Origin: Bryobacteraceae bacterium
GTDB taxonomy: Bacteria; Acidobacteriota; Terriglobia; Bryobacterales; Bryobacteraceae
DNA length: 64,000 bases
Reading direction: 5' to 3'
Assembly: GCA_041394945.1 (NCBI GenBank)
Contig: JAWKHH010000001.1
Location: forward strand, 1,178,001 to 1,242,000
Shown: positions 16,934 to 25,192 of the stretch, one piece after another
Layout: every line of letters starts with the position of its first letter
Numbering within the stretch: position 1 is the stretch's first letter
Position numbers and translations under genes: made by a program
Notes under the pieces: model-generated
Seen by the model: the letters and a program-made list of their open reading frames with translations, nothing else
Told to the model about the DNA's origin: nothing
The model's database searches: none

Positions 16934-19132
16934 TTAGCGTTTCACTTTCTTTGCGTTGAGTTCGAGCAGCAGCTTCTGCGCCGGACGGAAGCCCGGCGCC
17001 GCCTCGAGCGCGTTCAAGACCTGATCTTCGGCTTCGTTGGACTGGCCGGCGCCCAAGTAGGCGCGCGCCAGATTGTAATAGGCGGACGCCCTGTCGGTGG
17101 GCTTGGAAGCCACCACGGCGCCGAATTCGCGGATCGCACGGCGAGGCTGGCCAAGCCCCATGTACAGCTCCCCCAGCTCCCGGTGCATGGCGTCGTCATT
17201 CACCGGATAGATCCAGTTCAGCTTCTCGAGCACGGTCACGGCTTCCTTCTTCGATCCCCGCTCCTCGAGGAGCTTCGCCAGCTTCTTCAACGTCTCCGGA
17301 CTGCGCCCGCCCACCTTGGCGTACCGTTCCAGCGTGGCGATGCCCTTGGCCTTGTCGCCCCCGGCCAGGGCGGCATCGGCGACGAACTCGTAGGCGTTCG
17401 CTGCTTCCACGTAATCGGGATACATCTCGATGATCGCTTCGCCCTGCTTCAGGACCTCGGCGTGGTTCTTCGCGTTGGCCAACTCGGCCAGGCCCTTCAG
17501 CTTCTTGCGCCAGTCGTCGAAGCGCTCGACGACGCCCTTGGTCCGCGCGTCGAGCCAGGCGACGAATTGTTTGTCGAACGCGGTGGTTTCCATCCCGAAC
17601 ACCACCCGGAACGTCTCCTCCGTCGACTTGCGCTGCTTGAACGCCTCCACCATGGCGAGAATCTTCGGGAAGCCCCACTTCTCCACGATGAAGTCGCAGA
17701 TCTGTCCGCCCTGGTAGTAGGAGACGATCACCTGCGCCGGATACGCCGGCCGGATGAATCCGCGGTCGAGCTCGGCCACCGGCAGCATCTTCTTGTCCTT
17801 GAGCGCGGCGATGATCTCCGGCGTCATACGGTCGCCCCAGTCCGGATGCACGGCGGTTTCCTCGTGCACGGCGAGCCCCTCGGTGAACCAGCGCGGCACG
17901 CGATGGTCGGTGGCCGTCAGAATGAACACGTGGCTCAGTTCATGCCACAGCGTGCTCGCCCAGTGAAAGCTCCCGGGCTTGCGGCCGGACGGACTGTCCA
18001 TGGCCACCACCCGGCCGAACGTCACGCCGAGCGCGCCGAGCCCGGGCATGCCCATCGTGCGGACGGCGAAGTCCTGGTGGTCCGGATAGACCTCGAGCTG
18101 CACCGGAGCAGGCATCGTGATCTTGTACTTCTTTTCGTAAGCGGCGATGGCGTCGAGCAGTTCGCTCTCGATGTACGGCTTGAGCAGCTCGGCTTCCTTC
18201 TTGTGCAGCCGCACGATCGACTTTTTCGTCTCGTACGTCGCGAAGTTCTTGTAGCTGTTCATCAGGTTCAGCGTGTTCGTCGTCGACGCGTCCTTGAACC
18301 CGTTGTTGTAGGCCAGCTCCAGCTCCTTGCGAGCCTCGGCCTCGCGCCCCAACCGCATCAGGTTGATCCCGAGTTGCGAGTGCGCGTTCCAATCCCGCTG
18401 GTCGATGGCGATCGCCTTGCGGTAATACTCGATCCCATCGTCATAGCGCCGGTTCAGCACCAGGTGATGCGCCACGAGTGCGTAGCCTTCGCCGTAACCC
18501 GGGTTCACGGCCGTCATCTTCGCCAGCCATGCATCCGGCGGCCGGTCGCCGAGCAACTCCACCGCCGCCCGAATCGCATACGCGTCGAGCGCTTCGTTCG
18601 ACATCGCGATCGCTTTGTCGGCCTCCTTTACGGCCTTTTCCGGATTCACGTCCTCGAGCGCCAGATGCGCCAGCAGTTCCTGCGCCTCCACGAGTTTCGG
18701 GTCCGCCTCGAGCGCCTGCTCGGCGAACTTCGTCGCCCGGTTTTCGAACCCGTCGCTCGCCGCAAGCGCCATCCCCATCAACGCACCCGCGTGATTCTTA
18801 TTCACCTCGAGCGCTTCCTGGAAAAGACTCGCCGCGTCGGCGCGATTCTTGTTGAACGGCTCAAGCAGCATCCGTCCCCAGCGCACCTTGATATCGGGGT
18901 TCTTGGGATCGGCCGCCAAAGCCGCCCGAAACGCGTCGTTGGCTTCCTTGTACTGCCGCAGCCCGTACAGGCCTTCCGCCCGCGCGAACAGGCTCGACGA
19001 ACGCGCCAACTGTCCGTAGCAGGCGTCGGCCTCGGCGCCCTTGCCGCGGCGTTCGAGCGTCCGGCATTCGCCCGGAGCAGCCGCCCGCGCCGCGCCCGCG
19101 AGCAAGATGACCGCCGCGATCGCCCGCGTCAC
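16934..19132 (-). CDS. Secreted TPR protein with embedded gluzincin-type metallopeptidase domain
   Basis: A 732-residue protein: signal peptide (1-18), TPR-like helical repeats to about residue 330, then a peptidase MA-like domain. The zinc motif HELSH is at about 397-401, followed by the downstream Glu in WFTEGLAVHEE, the gluzincin pattern. More TPR repeats run to the C-terminus. All three zinc ligands and the catalytic Glu appear present, so it may be an active periplasmic protease held in a TPR scaffold. Its start overlaps the stop of the caspase-like gene by 4 bases (ATGA), and MoxR follows after 7 bases. The natural substrate is unknown. Confidence 0.85.
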   Translation of the reverse strand: MTRAIAAVILLAGAARAAAPGECRTLERRGKGAEADACYGQLARSSSLFARAEGLYGLRQYKEANDAFRAALAADPKNPDIKVRWGRMLLEPFNKNRADAASLFQEALEVNKNHAGALMGMALAASDGFENRATKFAEQALEADPKLVEAQELLAHLALEDVNPEKAVKEADKAIAMSNEALDAYAIRAAVELLGDRPPDAWLAKMTAVNPGYGEGYALVAHHLVLNRRYDDGIEYYRKAIAIDQRDWNAHSQLGINLMRLGREAEARKELELAYNNGFKDASTTNTLNLMNSYKNFATYETKKSIVRLHKKEAELLKPYIESELLDAIAAYEKKYKITMPAPVQLEVYPDHQDFAVRTMGMPGLGALGVTFGRVVAMDSPSGRKPGSFHWASTLWHELSHVFILTATDHRVPRWFTEGLAVHEETAVHPDWGDRMTPEIIAALKDKKMLPVAELDRGFIRPAYPAQVIVSYYQGGQICDFIVEKWGFPKILAMVEAFKQRKSTEETFRVVFGMETTAFDKQFVAWLDARTKGVVERFDDWRKKLKGLAELANAKNHAEVLKQGEAIIEMYPDYVEAANAYEFVADAALAGGDKAKGIATLERYAKVGGRSPETLKKLAKLLEERGSKKEAVTVLEKLNWIYPVNDDAMHRELGELYMGLGQPRRAIREFGAVVASKPTDRASAYYNLARAYLGAGQSNEAEDQVLNALEAAPGFRPAQKLLLELNAKKVKR

Positions 19133-20055
19133 TTGTCGAGCTCCTCTTGTAGCTGCGCCAGCTCGAGCAACAACGCCGATAACTTCCGCCTGTAGTCCTG
19201 CTGCGGCATCGCCGCCTTCTCGTACTTCAACTTATCGATCGCGCCTTCGATCTGCTCGCGCCGCGCCAACAGCTTCTGCTTGGCCGGATCGGCCGCCGCC
19301 TTCTGGGTCGACCCCAACCGCAGCAGCGCGAACCGGCCTACCAATTGCCCCTGGCCGTTCTCGGTGGAAGGCGCGCGCACCGCGTCGCCCTTGCCGGTAT
19401 CTTCGATCACGGCGTGTTCGGTGGCCAAGCGCTTTTGCTGTTCGAAGAAGGTCACCGTTTTGCGATCCGCGTATTGAAATGCTTCGAGCGCCGTCACGGT
19501 CTCGTTCTTATCCGCGTCGGCGGCCGGGTCGCGCAGCGCCTCCACCCAGTAGCGGGCGAAAGCCGTCGCGTTCTTCTCGGTCCCGCTCTTGGTGGCGCTG
19601 ATCACGCCGCGGTTGGCGCGCTGCAGCGCGGAGATCGACGCTCCGCTCGCGCTGGTCATGTTCACCACGAGTTGGCGCCCGGCGGGCACGCGGTCGCACC
19701 ACGCCGCGATCTCGATCGCCGTGCAGTCCGGCCCTTTCAGGTTGAACTTGTAGTCCTGGCCGTCGTAGCTGCCGTGGCCGATCAACGTCAGAACGAACGT
19801 GTCGTCCGGCTTCGCCTCGCCGGCGACAGCGCCGAGCGTCTCGGCCATCTTCGCCTTGGTGGCCTCGGCGCCGGTAAGCGTGCGCACTTGGATGTCGCCG
19901 CCGGAGCCTCGCAGCGCCTTATCCAGATCTTTCGCCCAGTTCGTGAACCGCTGCTCGTAGTCGGCTTCGCCGCCGATCCCGGCCACCGTCACATAGTGCA
20001 CCGCCCCTTGCGATGCCGCCGCCAACAACAACAACGCCGCCGCCAGCCTCCCCAT
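19129..20055 (-). CDS. Exported caspase/legumain-like (C13/C14 fold) protein, probable pseudoenzyme, with EF-hand-like loop
   Basis: A 308-residue protein with a signal peptide (1-17). The strand-loop VLTLIGHGSYDG (about 88-99) fits the catalytic-His loop of caspase-fold peptidases. The next core strand, LVVNMTSASGAS (129-140), is where the catalytic Cys would be, but it carries Ser. The loop D180-D182-N184-T186-T188-E191 has the 1-3-5-7-9-12 spacing of an EF-hand calcium site. A charged coiled coil fills residues 255-308. I infer a non-peptidase sensor or a Ser variant; the family assignment is by fold-level motifs only. It is followed by the TPR-peptidase gene with a 4-base overlap. Confidence 0.7.
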   Translation of the reverse strand: MGRLAAALLLLAAASQGAVHYVTVAGIGGEADYEQRFTNWAKDLDKALRGSGGDIQVRTLTGAEATKAKMAETLGAVAGEAKPDDTFVLTLIGHGSYDGQDYKFNLKGPDCTAIEIAAWCDRVPAGRQLVVNMTSASGASISALQRANRGVISATKSGTEKNATAFARYWVEALRDPAADADKNETVTALEAFQYADRKTVTFFEQQKRLATEHAVIEDTGKGDAVRAPSTENGQGQLVGRFALLRLGSTQKAAADPAKQKLLARREQIEGAIDKLKYEKAAMPQQDYRRKLSALLLELAQLQEELDK

Positions 20056-22320
20056 CTACACCACCCCCCAATGCCGCCGCAGCAGCCACTCAGCCGCCCG
20101 CAGGCCGAGCAGTAACAGAAACACCGCCGGAATGTTCCAGAGGTCCCGCGTCTCGCGCACGGTCACGCCGGCCTCGGAAAGCGAGATTTCCTCCGGCAGC
20201 CGCTTCAAATCGGCCGGAGTCCAATACTGTCCGCCGGTCTGCGTGCTCAGCCGCGTAAGCAGATCCCGATTCTGATTCGTCCGGAAACTTTCGGCCACGC
20301 CGTCTTTCCTCTCAAAGGTGATGACGTCGCGTCCGATCTCTTCGTCGCCGCGCTTGGCCAGAATTTCGGCCACGAACGATCCCGGCTTTTCGATCGAGTA
20401 GTCGGCGAAATAGGAGCCGGGCGTGGCGGGATCGGGCTGCAGCTCGATCTGTCCGCCGGAACCAGCCGGCCCGATCAGCGTCGCGAACACGCGCGCGTCC
20501 GGCGCCGGAAGATACGTGCGGTCCCGCACATCGGCCGTCAGCCGGATCTTCGATTCATCGAACAGCATCTGCCGCGGCGTGGACGCCTGCACGCGGCCCG
20601 GCGTATCGGTGACAAGCCACCGCATCAACTGCTGCCAGAACGTTTCGTGCGTTTTGTCCTCGAGCGGCTGGCTCATCTGCCAACGCCAGGTGCCGGACGT
20701 CGCGAGCACGGCCACGCGGCCGCGGCCGTAGTTGTGCGTCACGAGCAGCGGCAGCCCGGCGCGTCCGCCCGCCGACATCTCCGCCAACGTCGTCGCGCCC
20801 GGCTTCGGCGTCCCGATGTCCTGATAGTCGGCCATATACGGAAGCTTCTTCCAGCGCTCCATGTTCTGCGCCGGATCTTCCACCAGCCGTGTGATCAGGC
20901 TGTCCACGCCCGGCGCGGTGAGCCCAGGCGTCGCCGGGTCGCGCTGAAAAGCGCCCTTGCGGTCCGGCAGCGCCACCGGCAGGATCTCCGACATGCCGGA
21001 CCGGTTCCATCCGCCTTCGCTCAGCGCGGCGCGTCCGGCAAGCAGCAGCAGGCCGCCGCCACGGCGGTCCACGAAGTTCTTGATCAGTTCCTGCTGAGCG
21101 GTAGTGAAGTAGCCGGCCTCCACCGAACCGAGCACCAGCGCCTGATAGGAGAACAGTTCGTCCACCTTGACGGGGAACCCGTCGGCCAGTTCCTCGTTGC
21201 CTTCGCGCCCCTGGATGTAGTTCTTGTTTTGGGTGGTGCGGAGAATGGTCACCAGCCGGACGCTCTTGTCCTCGTCCATCGCGCGGCGGATGAATTTGAA
21301 CTCCCAGCGCGGCTCACCGTCGAAATAGAGCACCTTGGGCTTGGTGTTCTCCACGCTCACCAGCCGCGTGGTCTCGTTGTTCTTCAGGTTCTCCTCGCCG
21401 TCCAGCTTGTCGATGGACACCTGGACCGTCCGCGCGCCGGGATTGCCGGAGTGGAAGAGAATGTTCTCGGTCTGCACCTGGCCGTCGGCCTTGAGCGTCA
21501 CCTGCTTCTGCGCCAGCACCTTGCCGGAATCGCGCAGGGTCACCTTCACCACGCGGCCGGACAGCCCGTGATGCGCCAGCGAAACGGCCGCGTTTGCACG
21601 CGAATCGGATAGCACGCGAGCCGGAACCTGCACGTCCACGATCTCGACGTCGCGTTGCGCCTGTTCGCGCCCGAAGCCCACGGTATGCACGGGCACGCGC
21701 CGCGCCCGCAGTTCGGAAACCGTATCGAAGTCGACTCCGCCCGAATTGTCCGCGCCGTCCGTGAGCAGCAGCACCGCTCCCAGCGGCAGCCCGGCCATCT
21801 CCGCGTTCACCTGTTTCAGGACGTCGCCCAGATGCGTCGCCGGCGCCTCCCCGGTGAGTTGGTCGAGCTTCCGGATGCGATGGGCGTCGTTGCCGGCGCG
21901 ATACACACGAAGCTGGAACCGGTCGCCCAGACGGTCGAGCACGCCGTTACCGAGCGCCGCCTTCACCTGATTCAACCGCGTCCCGTCGCCGGTGTCCTCG
22001 AGCAGCATGCTCTGGGAATCGTCCACGACCACGGCCACCACGTTCTGCTGCGGCTTCAGCGTCGATACCAGCAGCGCCGGCTGCCACAGCAGCAGCAGCA
22101 CCGCCGCGAGCATCGTGCTCTGCAGCGCCCAGATCACCCACGGCCGAATCCCGCGCATGCCCGGCGCCGCTTCCCGAACCCGCTGCCGGAGGAACCACCC
22201 GAGCGCCGCCGCGCCCGCCACGGTCAGGAGCAACCAGGTCCACCACGGCCAACCGCCGAGAAGCACAATCTCCCCCTTGGAGTAAACCGATCGAGGATGC
22301 CCAAAGAGGAATTCAAACAT
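20056..22320 (-). CDS. Membrane protein with VWA and glutamine-amidotransferase-like domains
   Basis: A 754-residue protein. Membrane helices lie at about 25-42 and 62-85. A VWA domain follows with MIDAS D100-x-S102-x-S104 (VVVDDSQSM) and a later TDGADNSG loop. A class I glutamine-amidotransferase-like domain covers about 360-620 (KVLYFDGEPRWEFKFI), and a C-terminal helix (IPAVFLLLLGLRAAEWL) ends the protein. This architecture is common next to DUF4159 and MoxR genes. I chose ATG 22320, 8 bases after the DUF4159 stop; the frame is open further upstream but would overlap that gene. The next gene abuts it directly. Confidence 0.87.
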   Translation of the reverse strand: MFEFLFGHPRSVYSKGEIVLLGGWPWWTWLLLTVAGAAALGWFLRQRVREAAPGMRGIRPWVIWALQSTMLAAVLLLLWQPALLVSTLKPQQNVVAVVVDDSQSMLLEDTGDGTRLNQVKAALGNGVLDRLGDRFQLRVYRAGNDAHRIRKLDQLTGEAPATHLGDVLKQVNAEMAGLPLGAVLLLTDGADNSGGVDFDTVSELRARRVPVHTVGFGREQAQRDVEIVDVQVPARVLSDSRANAAVSLAHHGLSGRVVKVTLRDSGKVLAQKQVTLKADGQVQTENILFHSGNPGARTVQVSIDKLDGEENLKNNETTRLVSVENTKPKVLYFDGEPRWEFKFIRRAMDEDKSVRLVTILRTTQNKNYIQGREGNEELADGFPVKVDELFSYQALVLGSVEAGYFTTAQQELIKNFVDRRGGGLLLLAGRAALSEGGWNRSGMSEILPVALPDRKGAFQRDPATPGLTAPGVDSLITRLVEDPAQNMERWKKLPYMADYQDIGTPKPGATTLAEMSAGGRAGLPLLVTHNYGRGRVAVLATSGTWRWQMSQPLEDKTHETFWQQLMRWLVTDTPGRVQASTPRQMLFDESKIRLTADVRDRTYLPAPDARVFATLIGPAGSGGQIELQPDPATPGSYFADYSIEKPGSFVAEILAKRGDEEIGRDVITFERKDGVAESFRTNQNRDLLTRLSTQTGGQYWTPADLKRLPEEISLSEAGVTVRETRDLWNIPAVFLLLLGLRAAEWLLRRHWGVV

Positions 22321-22328
22321 GGTGTCTC

Positions 22329-23132
22329 TCAGTGTGTCATCGCATAAATGATGTAGTTCACACCCACTCGATACGCCAGGGAGGCGTACCGCTCGGGATA
22401 TTGCGGCAAGTCCGCCCACTCCCACGCGTCGCCGAGATCCATATTGTGGCAGATGGCGATCATAACCCGGCCCTGATCATCGTAAATTCCGCGCCACCGC
22501 CCCTCGTAGCCGTCGTTTTCCCAGATCTGCCCCGTGTAGAACATCTGGATTCCCGGCACCTGGAAACGCTCGTCGAGGTCGTAGAGCACGTGGAACAGGG
22601 CGTCTTTGTTTTCGATGTCGACGATGGAACGGTCCGGAAACACTTTCCGCAATCCGTCCGCGAACACGCTCCACTCGAACGTTCCGTGGAAGTCGTCGGT
22701 CATCACGAACCCGCCTTTCAGCAGGTACTCCCGCATTTTCGCCGCCTGCTCGGGCGTGAAGTCCCAGCGGCCCACCTCGGTCGCATAGACCCACGGGTAA
22801 TTGAAGATCTCGTCGTCGTCGAGCGAGACCACCTGCTCGACGCTTCGGACATGCAGGCGGGTCAAACGCCGCACGCCCTGCACAAACTGGCGATCCGCTT
22901 TCGGGTAGTCAGTGGACCAGGCGCCGCCGCCGCGGCCGAAATAGCCGTTCCGCCGCATCTGGTACCGCAGCCGGGCGAAGACGAACTCGGTTTTCTCGCC
23001 GCCATCGGCGGGCCAAGGCGCGGGGTTGTCCTCCTCGTCGATGAGGTCGCGCAGAGACCGGCGCTGGGCCAGCAGACTGCCACCCACCGCCAATATGAGG
23101 ATTGCTACCAGGATCTTCCCCGGACGGCCCAT
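22329..23132 (-). CDS. DUF4159 domain protein, first gene of the MoxR/VWA operon
   Basis: A 267-residue protein with an N-terminal signal or anchor (1-22). A single DUF4159 domain follows, including FVFARLRYQMRRNGYFG, GGFVMTDDFHG and the C-terminal RVMIAICHNMDLGDAWEWAD. DUF4159 has a glutamine-amidotransferase-like fold and no proven activity. The start is supported by AGGAG 8-12 bases upstream. It is divergent from the GH105-like gene across 122 bases, where I see no clear sigma-70 promoter. Confidence 0.88.
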   Translation of the reverse strand: MGRPGKILVAILILAVGGSLLAQRRSLRDLIDEEDNPAPWPADGGEKTEFVFARLRYQMRRNGYFGRGGGAWSTDYPKADRQFVQGVRRLTRLHVRSVEQVVSLDDDEIFNYPWVYATEVGRWDFTPEQAAKMREYLLKGGFVMTDDFHGTFEWSVFADGLRKVFPDRSIVDIENKDALFHVLYDLDERFQVPGIQMFYTGQIWENDGYEGRWRGIYDDQGRVMIAICHNMDLGDAWEWADLPQYPERYASLAYRVGVNYIIYAMTH

Positions 23133-23254
23133 CGAAATCGCGCTCCTGACGCCTCTACGATATCACACGAACTCTCGCTAACCCTCTTGGACGCGGCGCC
23201 CCGCCAAATCGTGCCAAAGGATTTACGAAACGACAAAAAATCGCCCGCCGCCCT

Positions 23255-24763
23255 ATGATGTTAGGGATGCTGAACAAGCTGATTTTGCTGCTGTTGACTG
23301 CCTCGGCGATGGCTTCGGGAGCCACCCGGATCGTCGCCGGGCTCACGCCGGATCAAACAGGCGTGGAGATGTGGCTCAGCGCCGGCGCTCTCGAGCCCGG
23401 AGCCGCGAAGCGCCGCGTCCTCATCGTGGGAGGCCTCAATGGCTCCACCTCCTCGGCCGAGTCCGTCCGTTCGCAGCTCGATTGGTTCGAGAAATCGCCC
23501 CACCGGCGCAATACCGCCCTCGCCGCCATCCCGCTCGCCAACCCCAAATCCGCTCCGCTTCTGTTCCCTCCAACCGGCGACGCCTACGCCGCCAACACCG
23601 AATCTCACGTGTTGTGGCGGACCATCGCCGCCTTCGCGCCTGACGCCGTCCTCATTGCCGGCTCGGACCCGGCCGGGCTCGCCGCCGCCCTCGCCTCCAA
23701 GCCCTCCCCGTTCGGCGCCGTCGCCGCCTCCTCGGCGACGCTCCGCGAATGGTTTGACGCGGCGCCCGGTGTATCCGAGGCCCACCGCCGGCTTCGTGAG
23801 CGCCTCGCGGCCAAACCACTTGACGTCGCCCGCCAACTCGCACGGGCCTATGGACACGAACTCCCGCAAGTGGTTTACATTCCCGCCGTCGCCCTCCTCG
23901 CCCGCCTCCGCCTGGGCGCGCTCGCCGACGTCGAAGGGATCGCCGCGCCCTTCGTCGACGGTTCCCGGGACAGCCTCGAAAAGGCCACGTCGAGCCACCT
24001 TTCCGGGCACCTCCTGTTCACGGAACTGTATCGAAGCACGAAGAATCCGAAATACCTCGAACGGGTGCGCGCCGCCGCGGACATGGGTTTCACCGCATCG
24101 GGCGCAATGAAGGAGTCCATGCCGCTGCACAACGAAATGAGCGACTCCGTGTTCATGGGCGGACCCATCCTTGCCGCCGCCGGCGCGCTCACCGGCGAAA
24201 CGAAGTACTTCGACATGTGCGTCCGCCACATCCGATTCATGCAGAAGCTCGGACTCCGGGCCGACGGACTCTACCGTCACTCCCCGCTCGATGAGACGGC
24301 GTGGGGACGGGGCAACGCCTTCCCCGCCCTCGGCCTGGCGCTCGTCCTCAGCGACTTTCCAAAGAACCATCCCGCCCGCGCCGAACTTCTCGCCGCCTTC
24401 CGCGCCCACATCGCGGCGCTCGTCGAGCGCCAGGAACCGGACGGCGCGTGGCGGCAGATTATCGACCTGCCGGGCTCCTACCGCGAACTCTCGGCGACGG
24501 CGATGATCGCCTTCGCGATGAAGCGCGGCATTCAGCGCAGATGGCTTGAGAAGGCGAAGTACCGGAGAATCGTGGATCGCGCCTGGGAGGCGGTGAAGGC
24601 AAGGACCGCGGCGGACGGAGTACTGCTCGATGTATGCACGAGCACGGGGAAGCAGAAATCGAGGAAGGATTACCTGGACCGCGTCGCTATTTTCGACAGG
24701 GACCCAAGGGGAGGGGCGATGGTGATGCTATTGGCAACGGAAATGGCGGGGCTGGGAAAGTGA
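23255..24763 (+). CDS. Secreted GH105-like unsaturated glycuronyl hydrolase with N-terminal extension
   Basis: About 500 residues. The start could be 23255, 23258 or 23267, and only the last gives a compact signal peptide (MLNKLILLLLTASAMASG). Residues about 230-500 match the GH88/GH105 alpha/alpha barrel: the MSDSVFMGGPILA segment with the catalytic-type Asp, LYRHSPLDETAWGRGNAFPALGL, and DGAWRQIIDLPGSYRE near the end. Such enzymes remove unsaturated uronic acid from pectin or glycosaminoglycan fragments. The N-terminal 170 residues (VLIVGGLNGSTSSAESV, later AAIPLANP) look like an M14-type carboxypeptidase fold in which the metal His and Glu are replaced. A hairpin follows its stop codon. Confidence 0.82.
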   Translation: MMLGMLNKLILLLLTASAMASGATRIVAGLTPDQTGVEMWLSAGALEPGAAKRRVLIVGGLNGSTSSAESVRSQLDWFEKSPHRRNTALAAIPLANPKSAPLLFPPTGDAYAANTESHVLWRTIAAFAPDAVLIAGSDPAGLAAALASKPSPFGAVAASSATLREWFDAAPGVSEAHRRLRERLAAKPLDVARQLARAYGHELPQVVYIPAVALLARLRLGALADVEGIAAPFVDGSRDSLEKATSSHLSGHLLFTELYRSTKNPKYLERVRAAADMGFTASGAMKESMPLHNEMSDSVFMGGPILAAAGALTGETKYFDMCVRHIRFMQKLGLRADGLYRHSPLDETAWGRGNAFPALGLALVLSDFPKNHPARAELLAAFRAHIAALVERQEPDGAWRQIIDLPGSYRELSATAMIAFAMKRGIQRRWLEKAKYRRIVDRAWEAVKARTAADGVLLDVCTSTGKQKSRKDYLDRVAIFDRDPRGGAMVMLLATEMAGLGK

Positions 24764-24766
24764 AAA

Positions 24767-24791
24767 AGCCGGGAGCGCGAGGCTCCCGGCT
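24767..24791 (-). terminator. Rho-independent terminator of the Flp pilin gene
   Basis: A 10-bp perfect stem (24767-24776 with 24782-24791) is followed on the minus strand by TTTTT, so it terminates the pilin transcript. On the plus strand it may also stop the GH105-like transcript, whose TGA is at 24761-24763. Confidence 0.8.
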
Positions 24792-24830
24792 GCATGGGTT
24801 GATTCGGCCTGTATCGAATCCGTCCCGGGT

Positions 24831-25031
24831 TTAGGAACCCTGGGTGGCGGCGTTCGACATCGCGATCGAAATCTTGCTGAAGATGGTGCTGATGCTCTGG
24901 GCCACGCCCGGCATGATCGCACCGGCGGCGACGGCCACAAAGCCGGCCATCAATGCGTATTCAATGAGGTCCTGACCACGGGTATCCTTCCAGATCCGCA
25001 GCTTCCAAACCAGATTCGTAACTTTCTTCAT
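24831..25031 (-). CDS. Flp family type IVb pilin
   Basis: A 66-residue prepilin. A short basic leader (MKKVTNLVWKLRIWKDTRG) ends at the cleavage site G/QDLIEYALMAG, the hallmark of Flp/Fap pilins with conserved Glu and Tyr. One long hydrophobic helix and a Ser/Asn-rich tail follow. The start at 25031 is chosen by the GGAGAAA ribosome site; an upstream ATG would add 27 unrelated residues. Flp pilins need the TadZ/A/B/C and CpaB/RcpA machinery and the TadV/CpaA peptidase. None of these lie in this window, so it is an orphan or extra copy. Confidence 0.9.
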   Translation of the reverse strand: MKKVTNLVWKLRIWKDTRGQDLIEYALMAGFVAVAAGAIMPGVAQSISTIFSKISIAMSNAATQGS

Positions 25032-25192
25032 GACTCTCTTTTCTCCTCTCCCTGTGATGGGGTTGTTGTTTCCAACTGAATCCAGCTTACCGGCGAACCG
25101 TTTTCGCACCAATTGGCAGATACACCTAAGTGCCGCTTCTGTTCTCCTACCACTGGCATAGGGGCATTTCGTAGTCCGGGACCGCGCATCAT

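Noticed and set aside
16460..19195. 911-codon plus-strand frame
   Set aside because: Antisense to MoxR and the TPR-peptidase genes, both of which have intact motifs.
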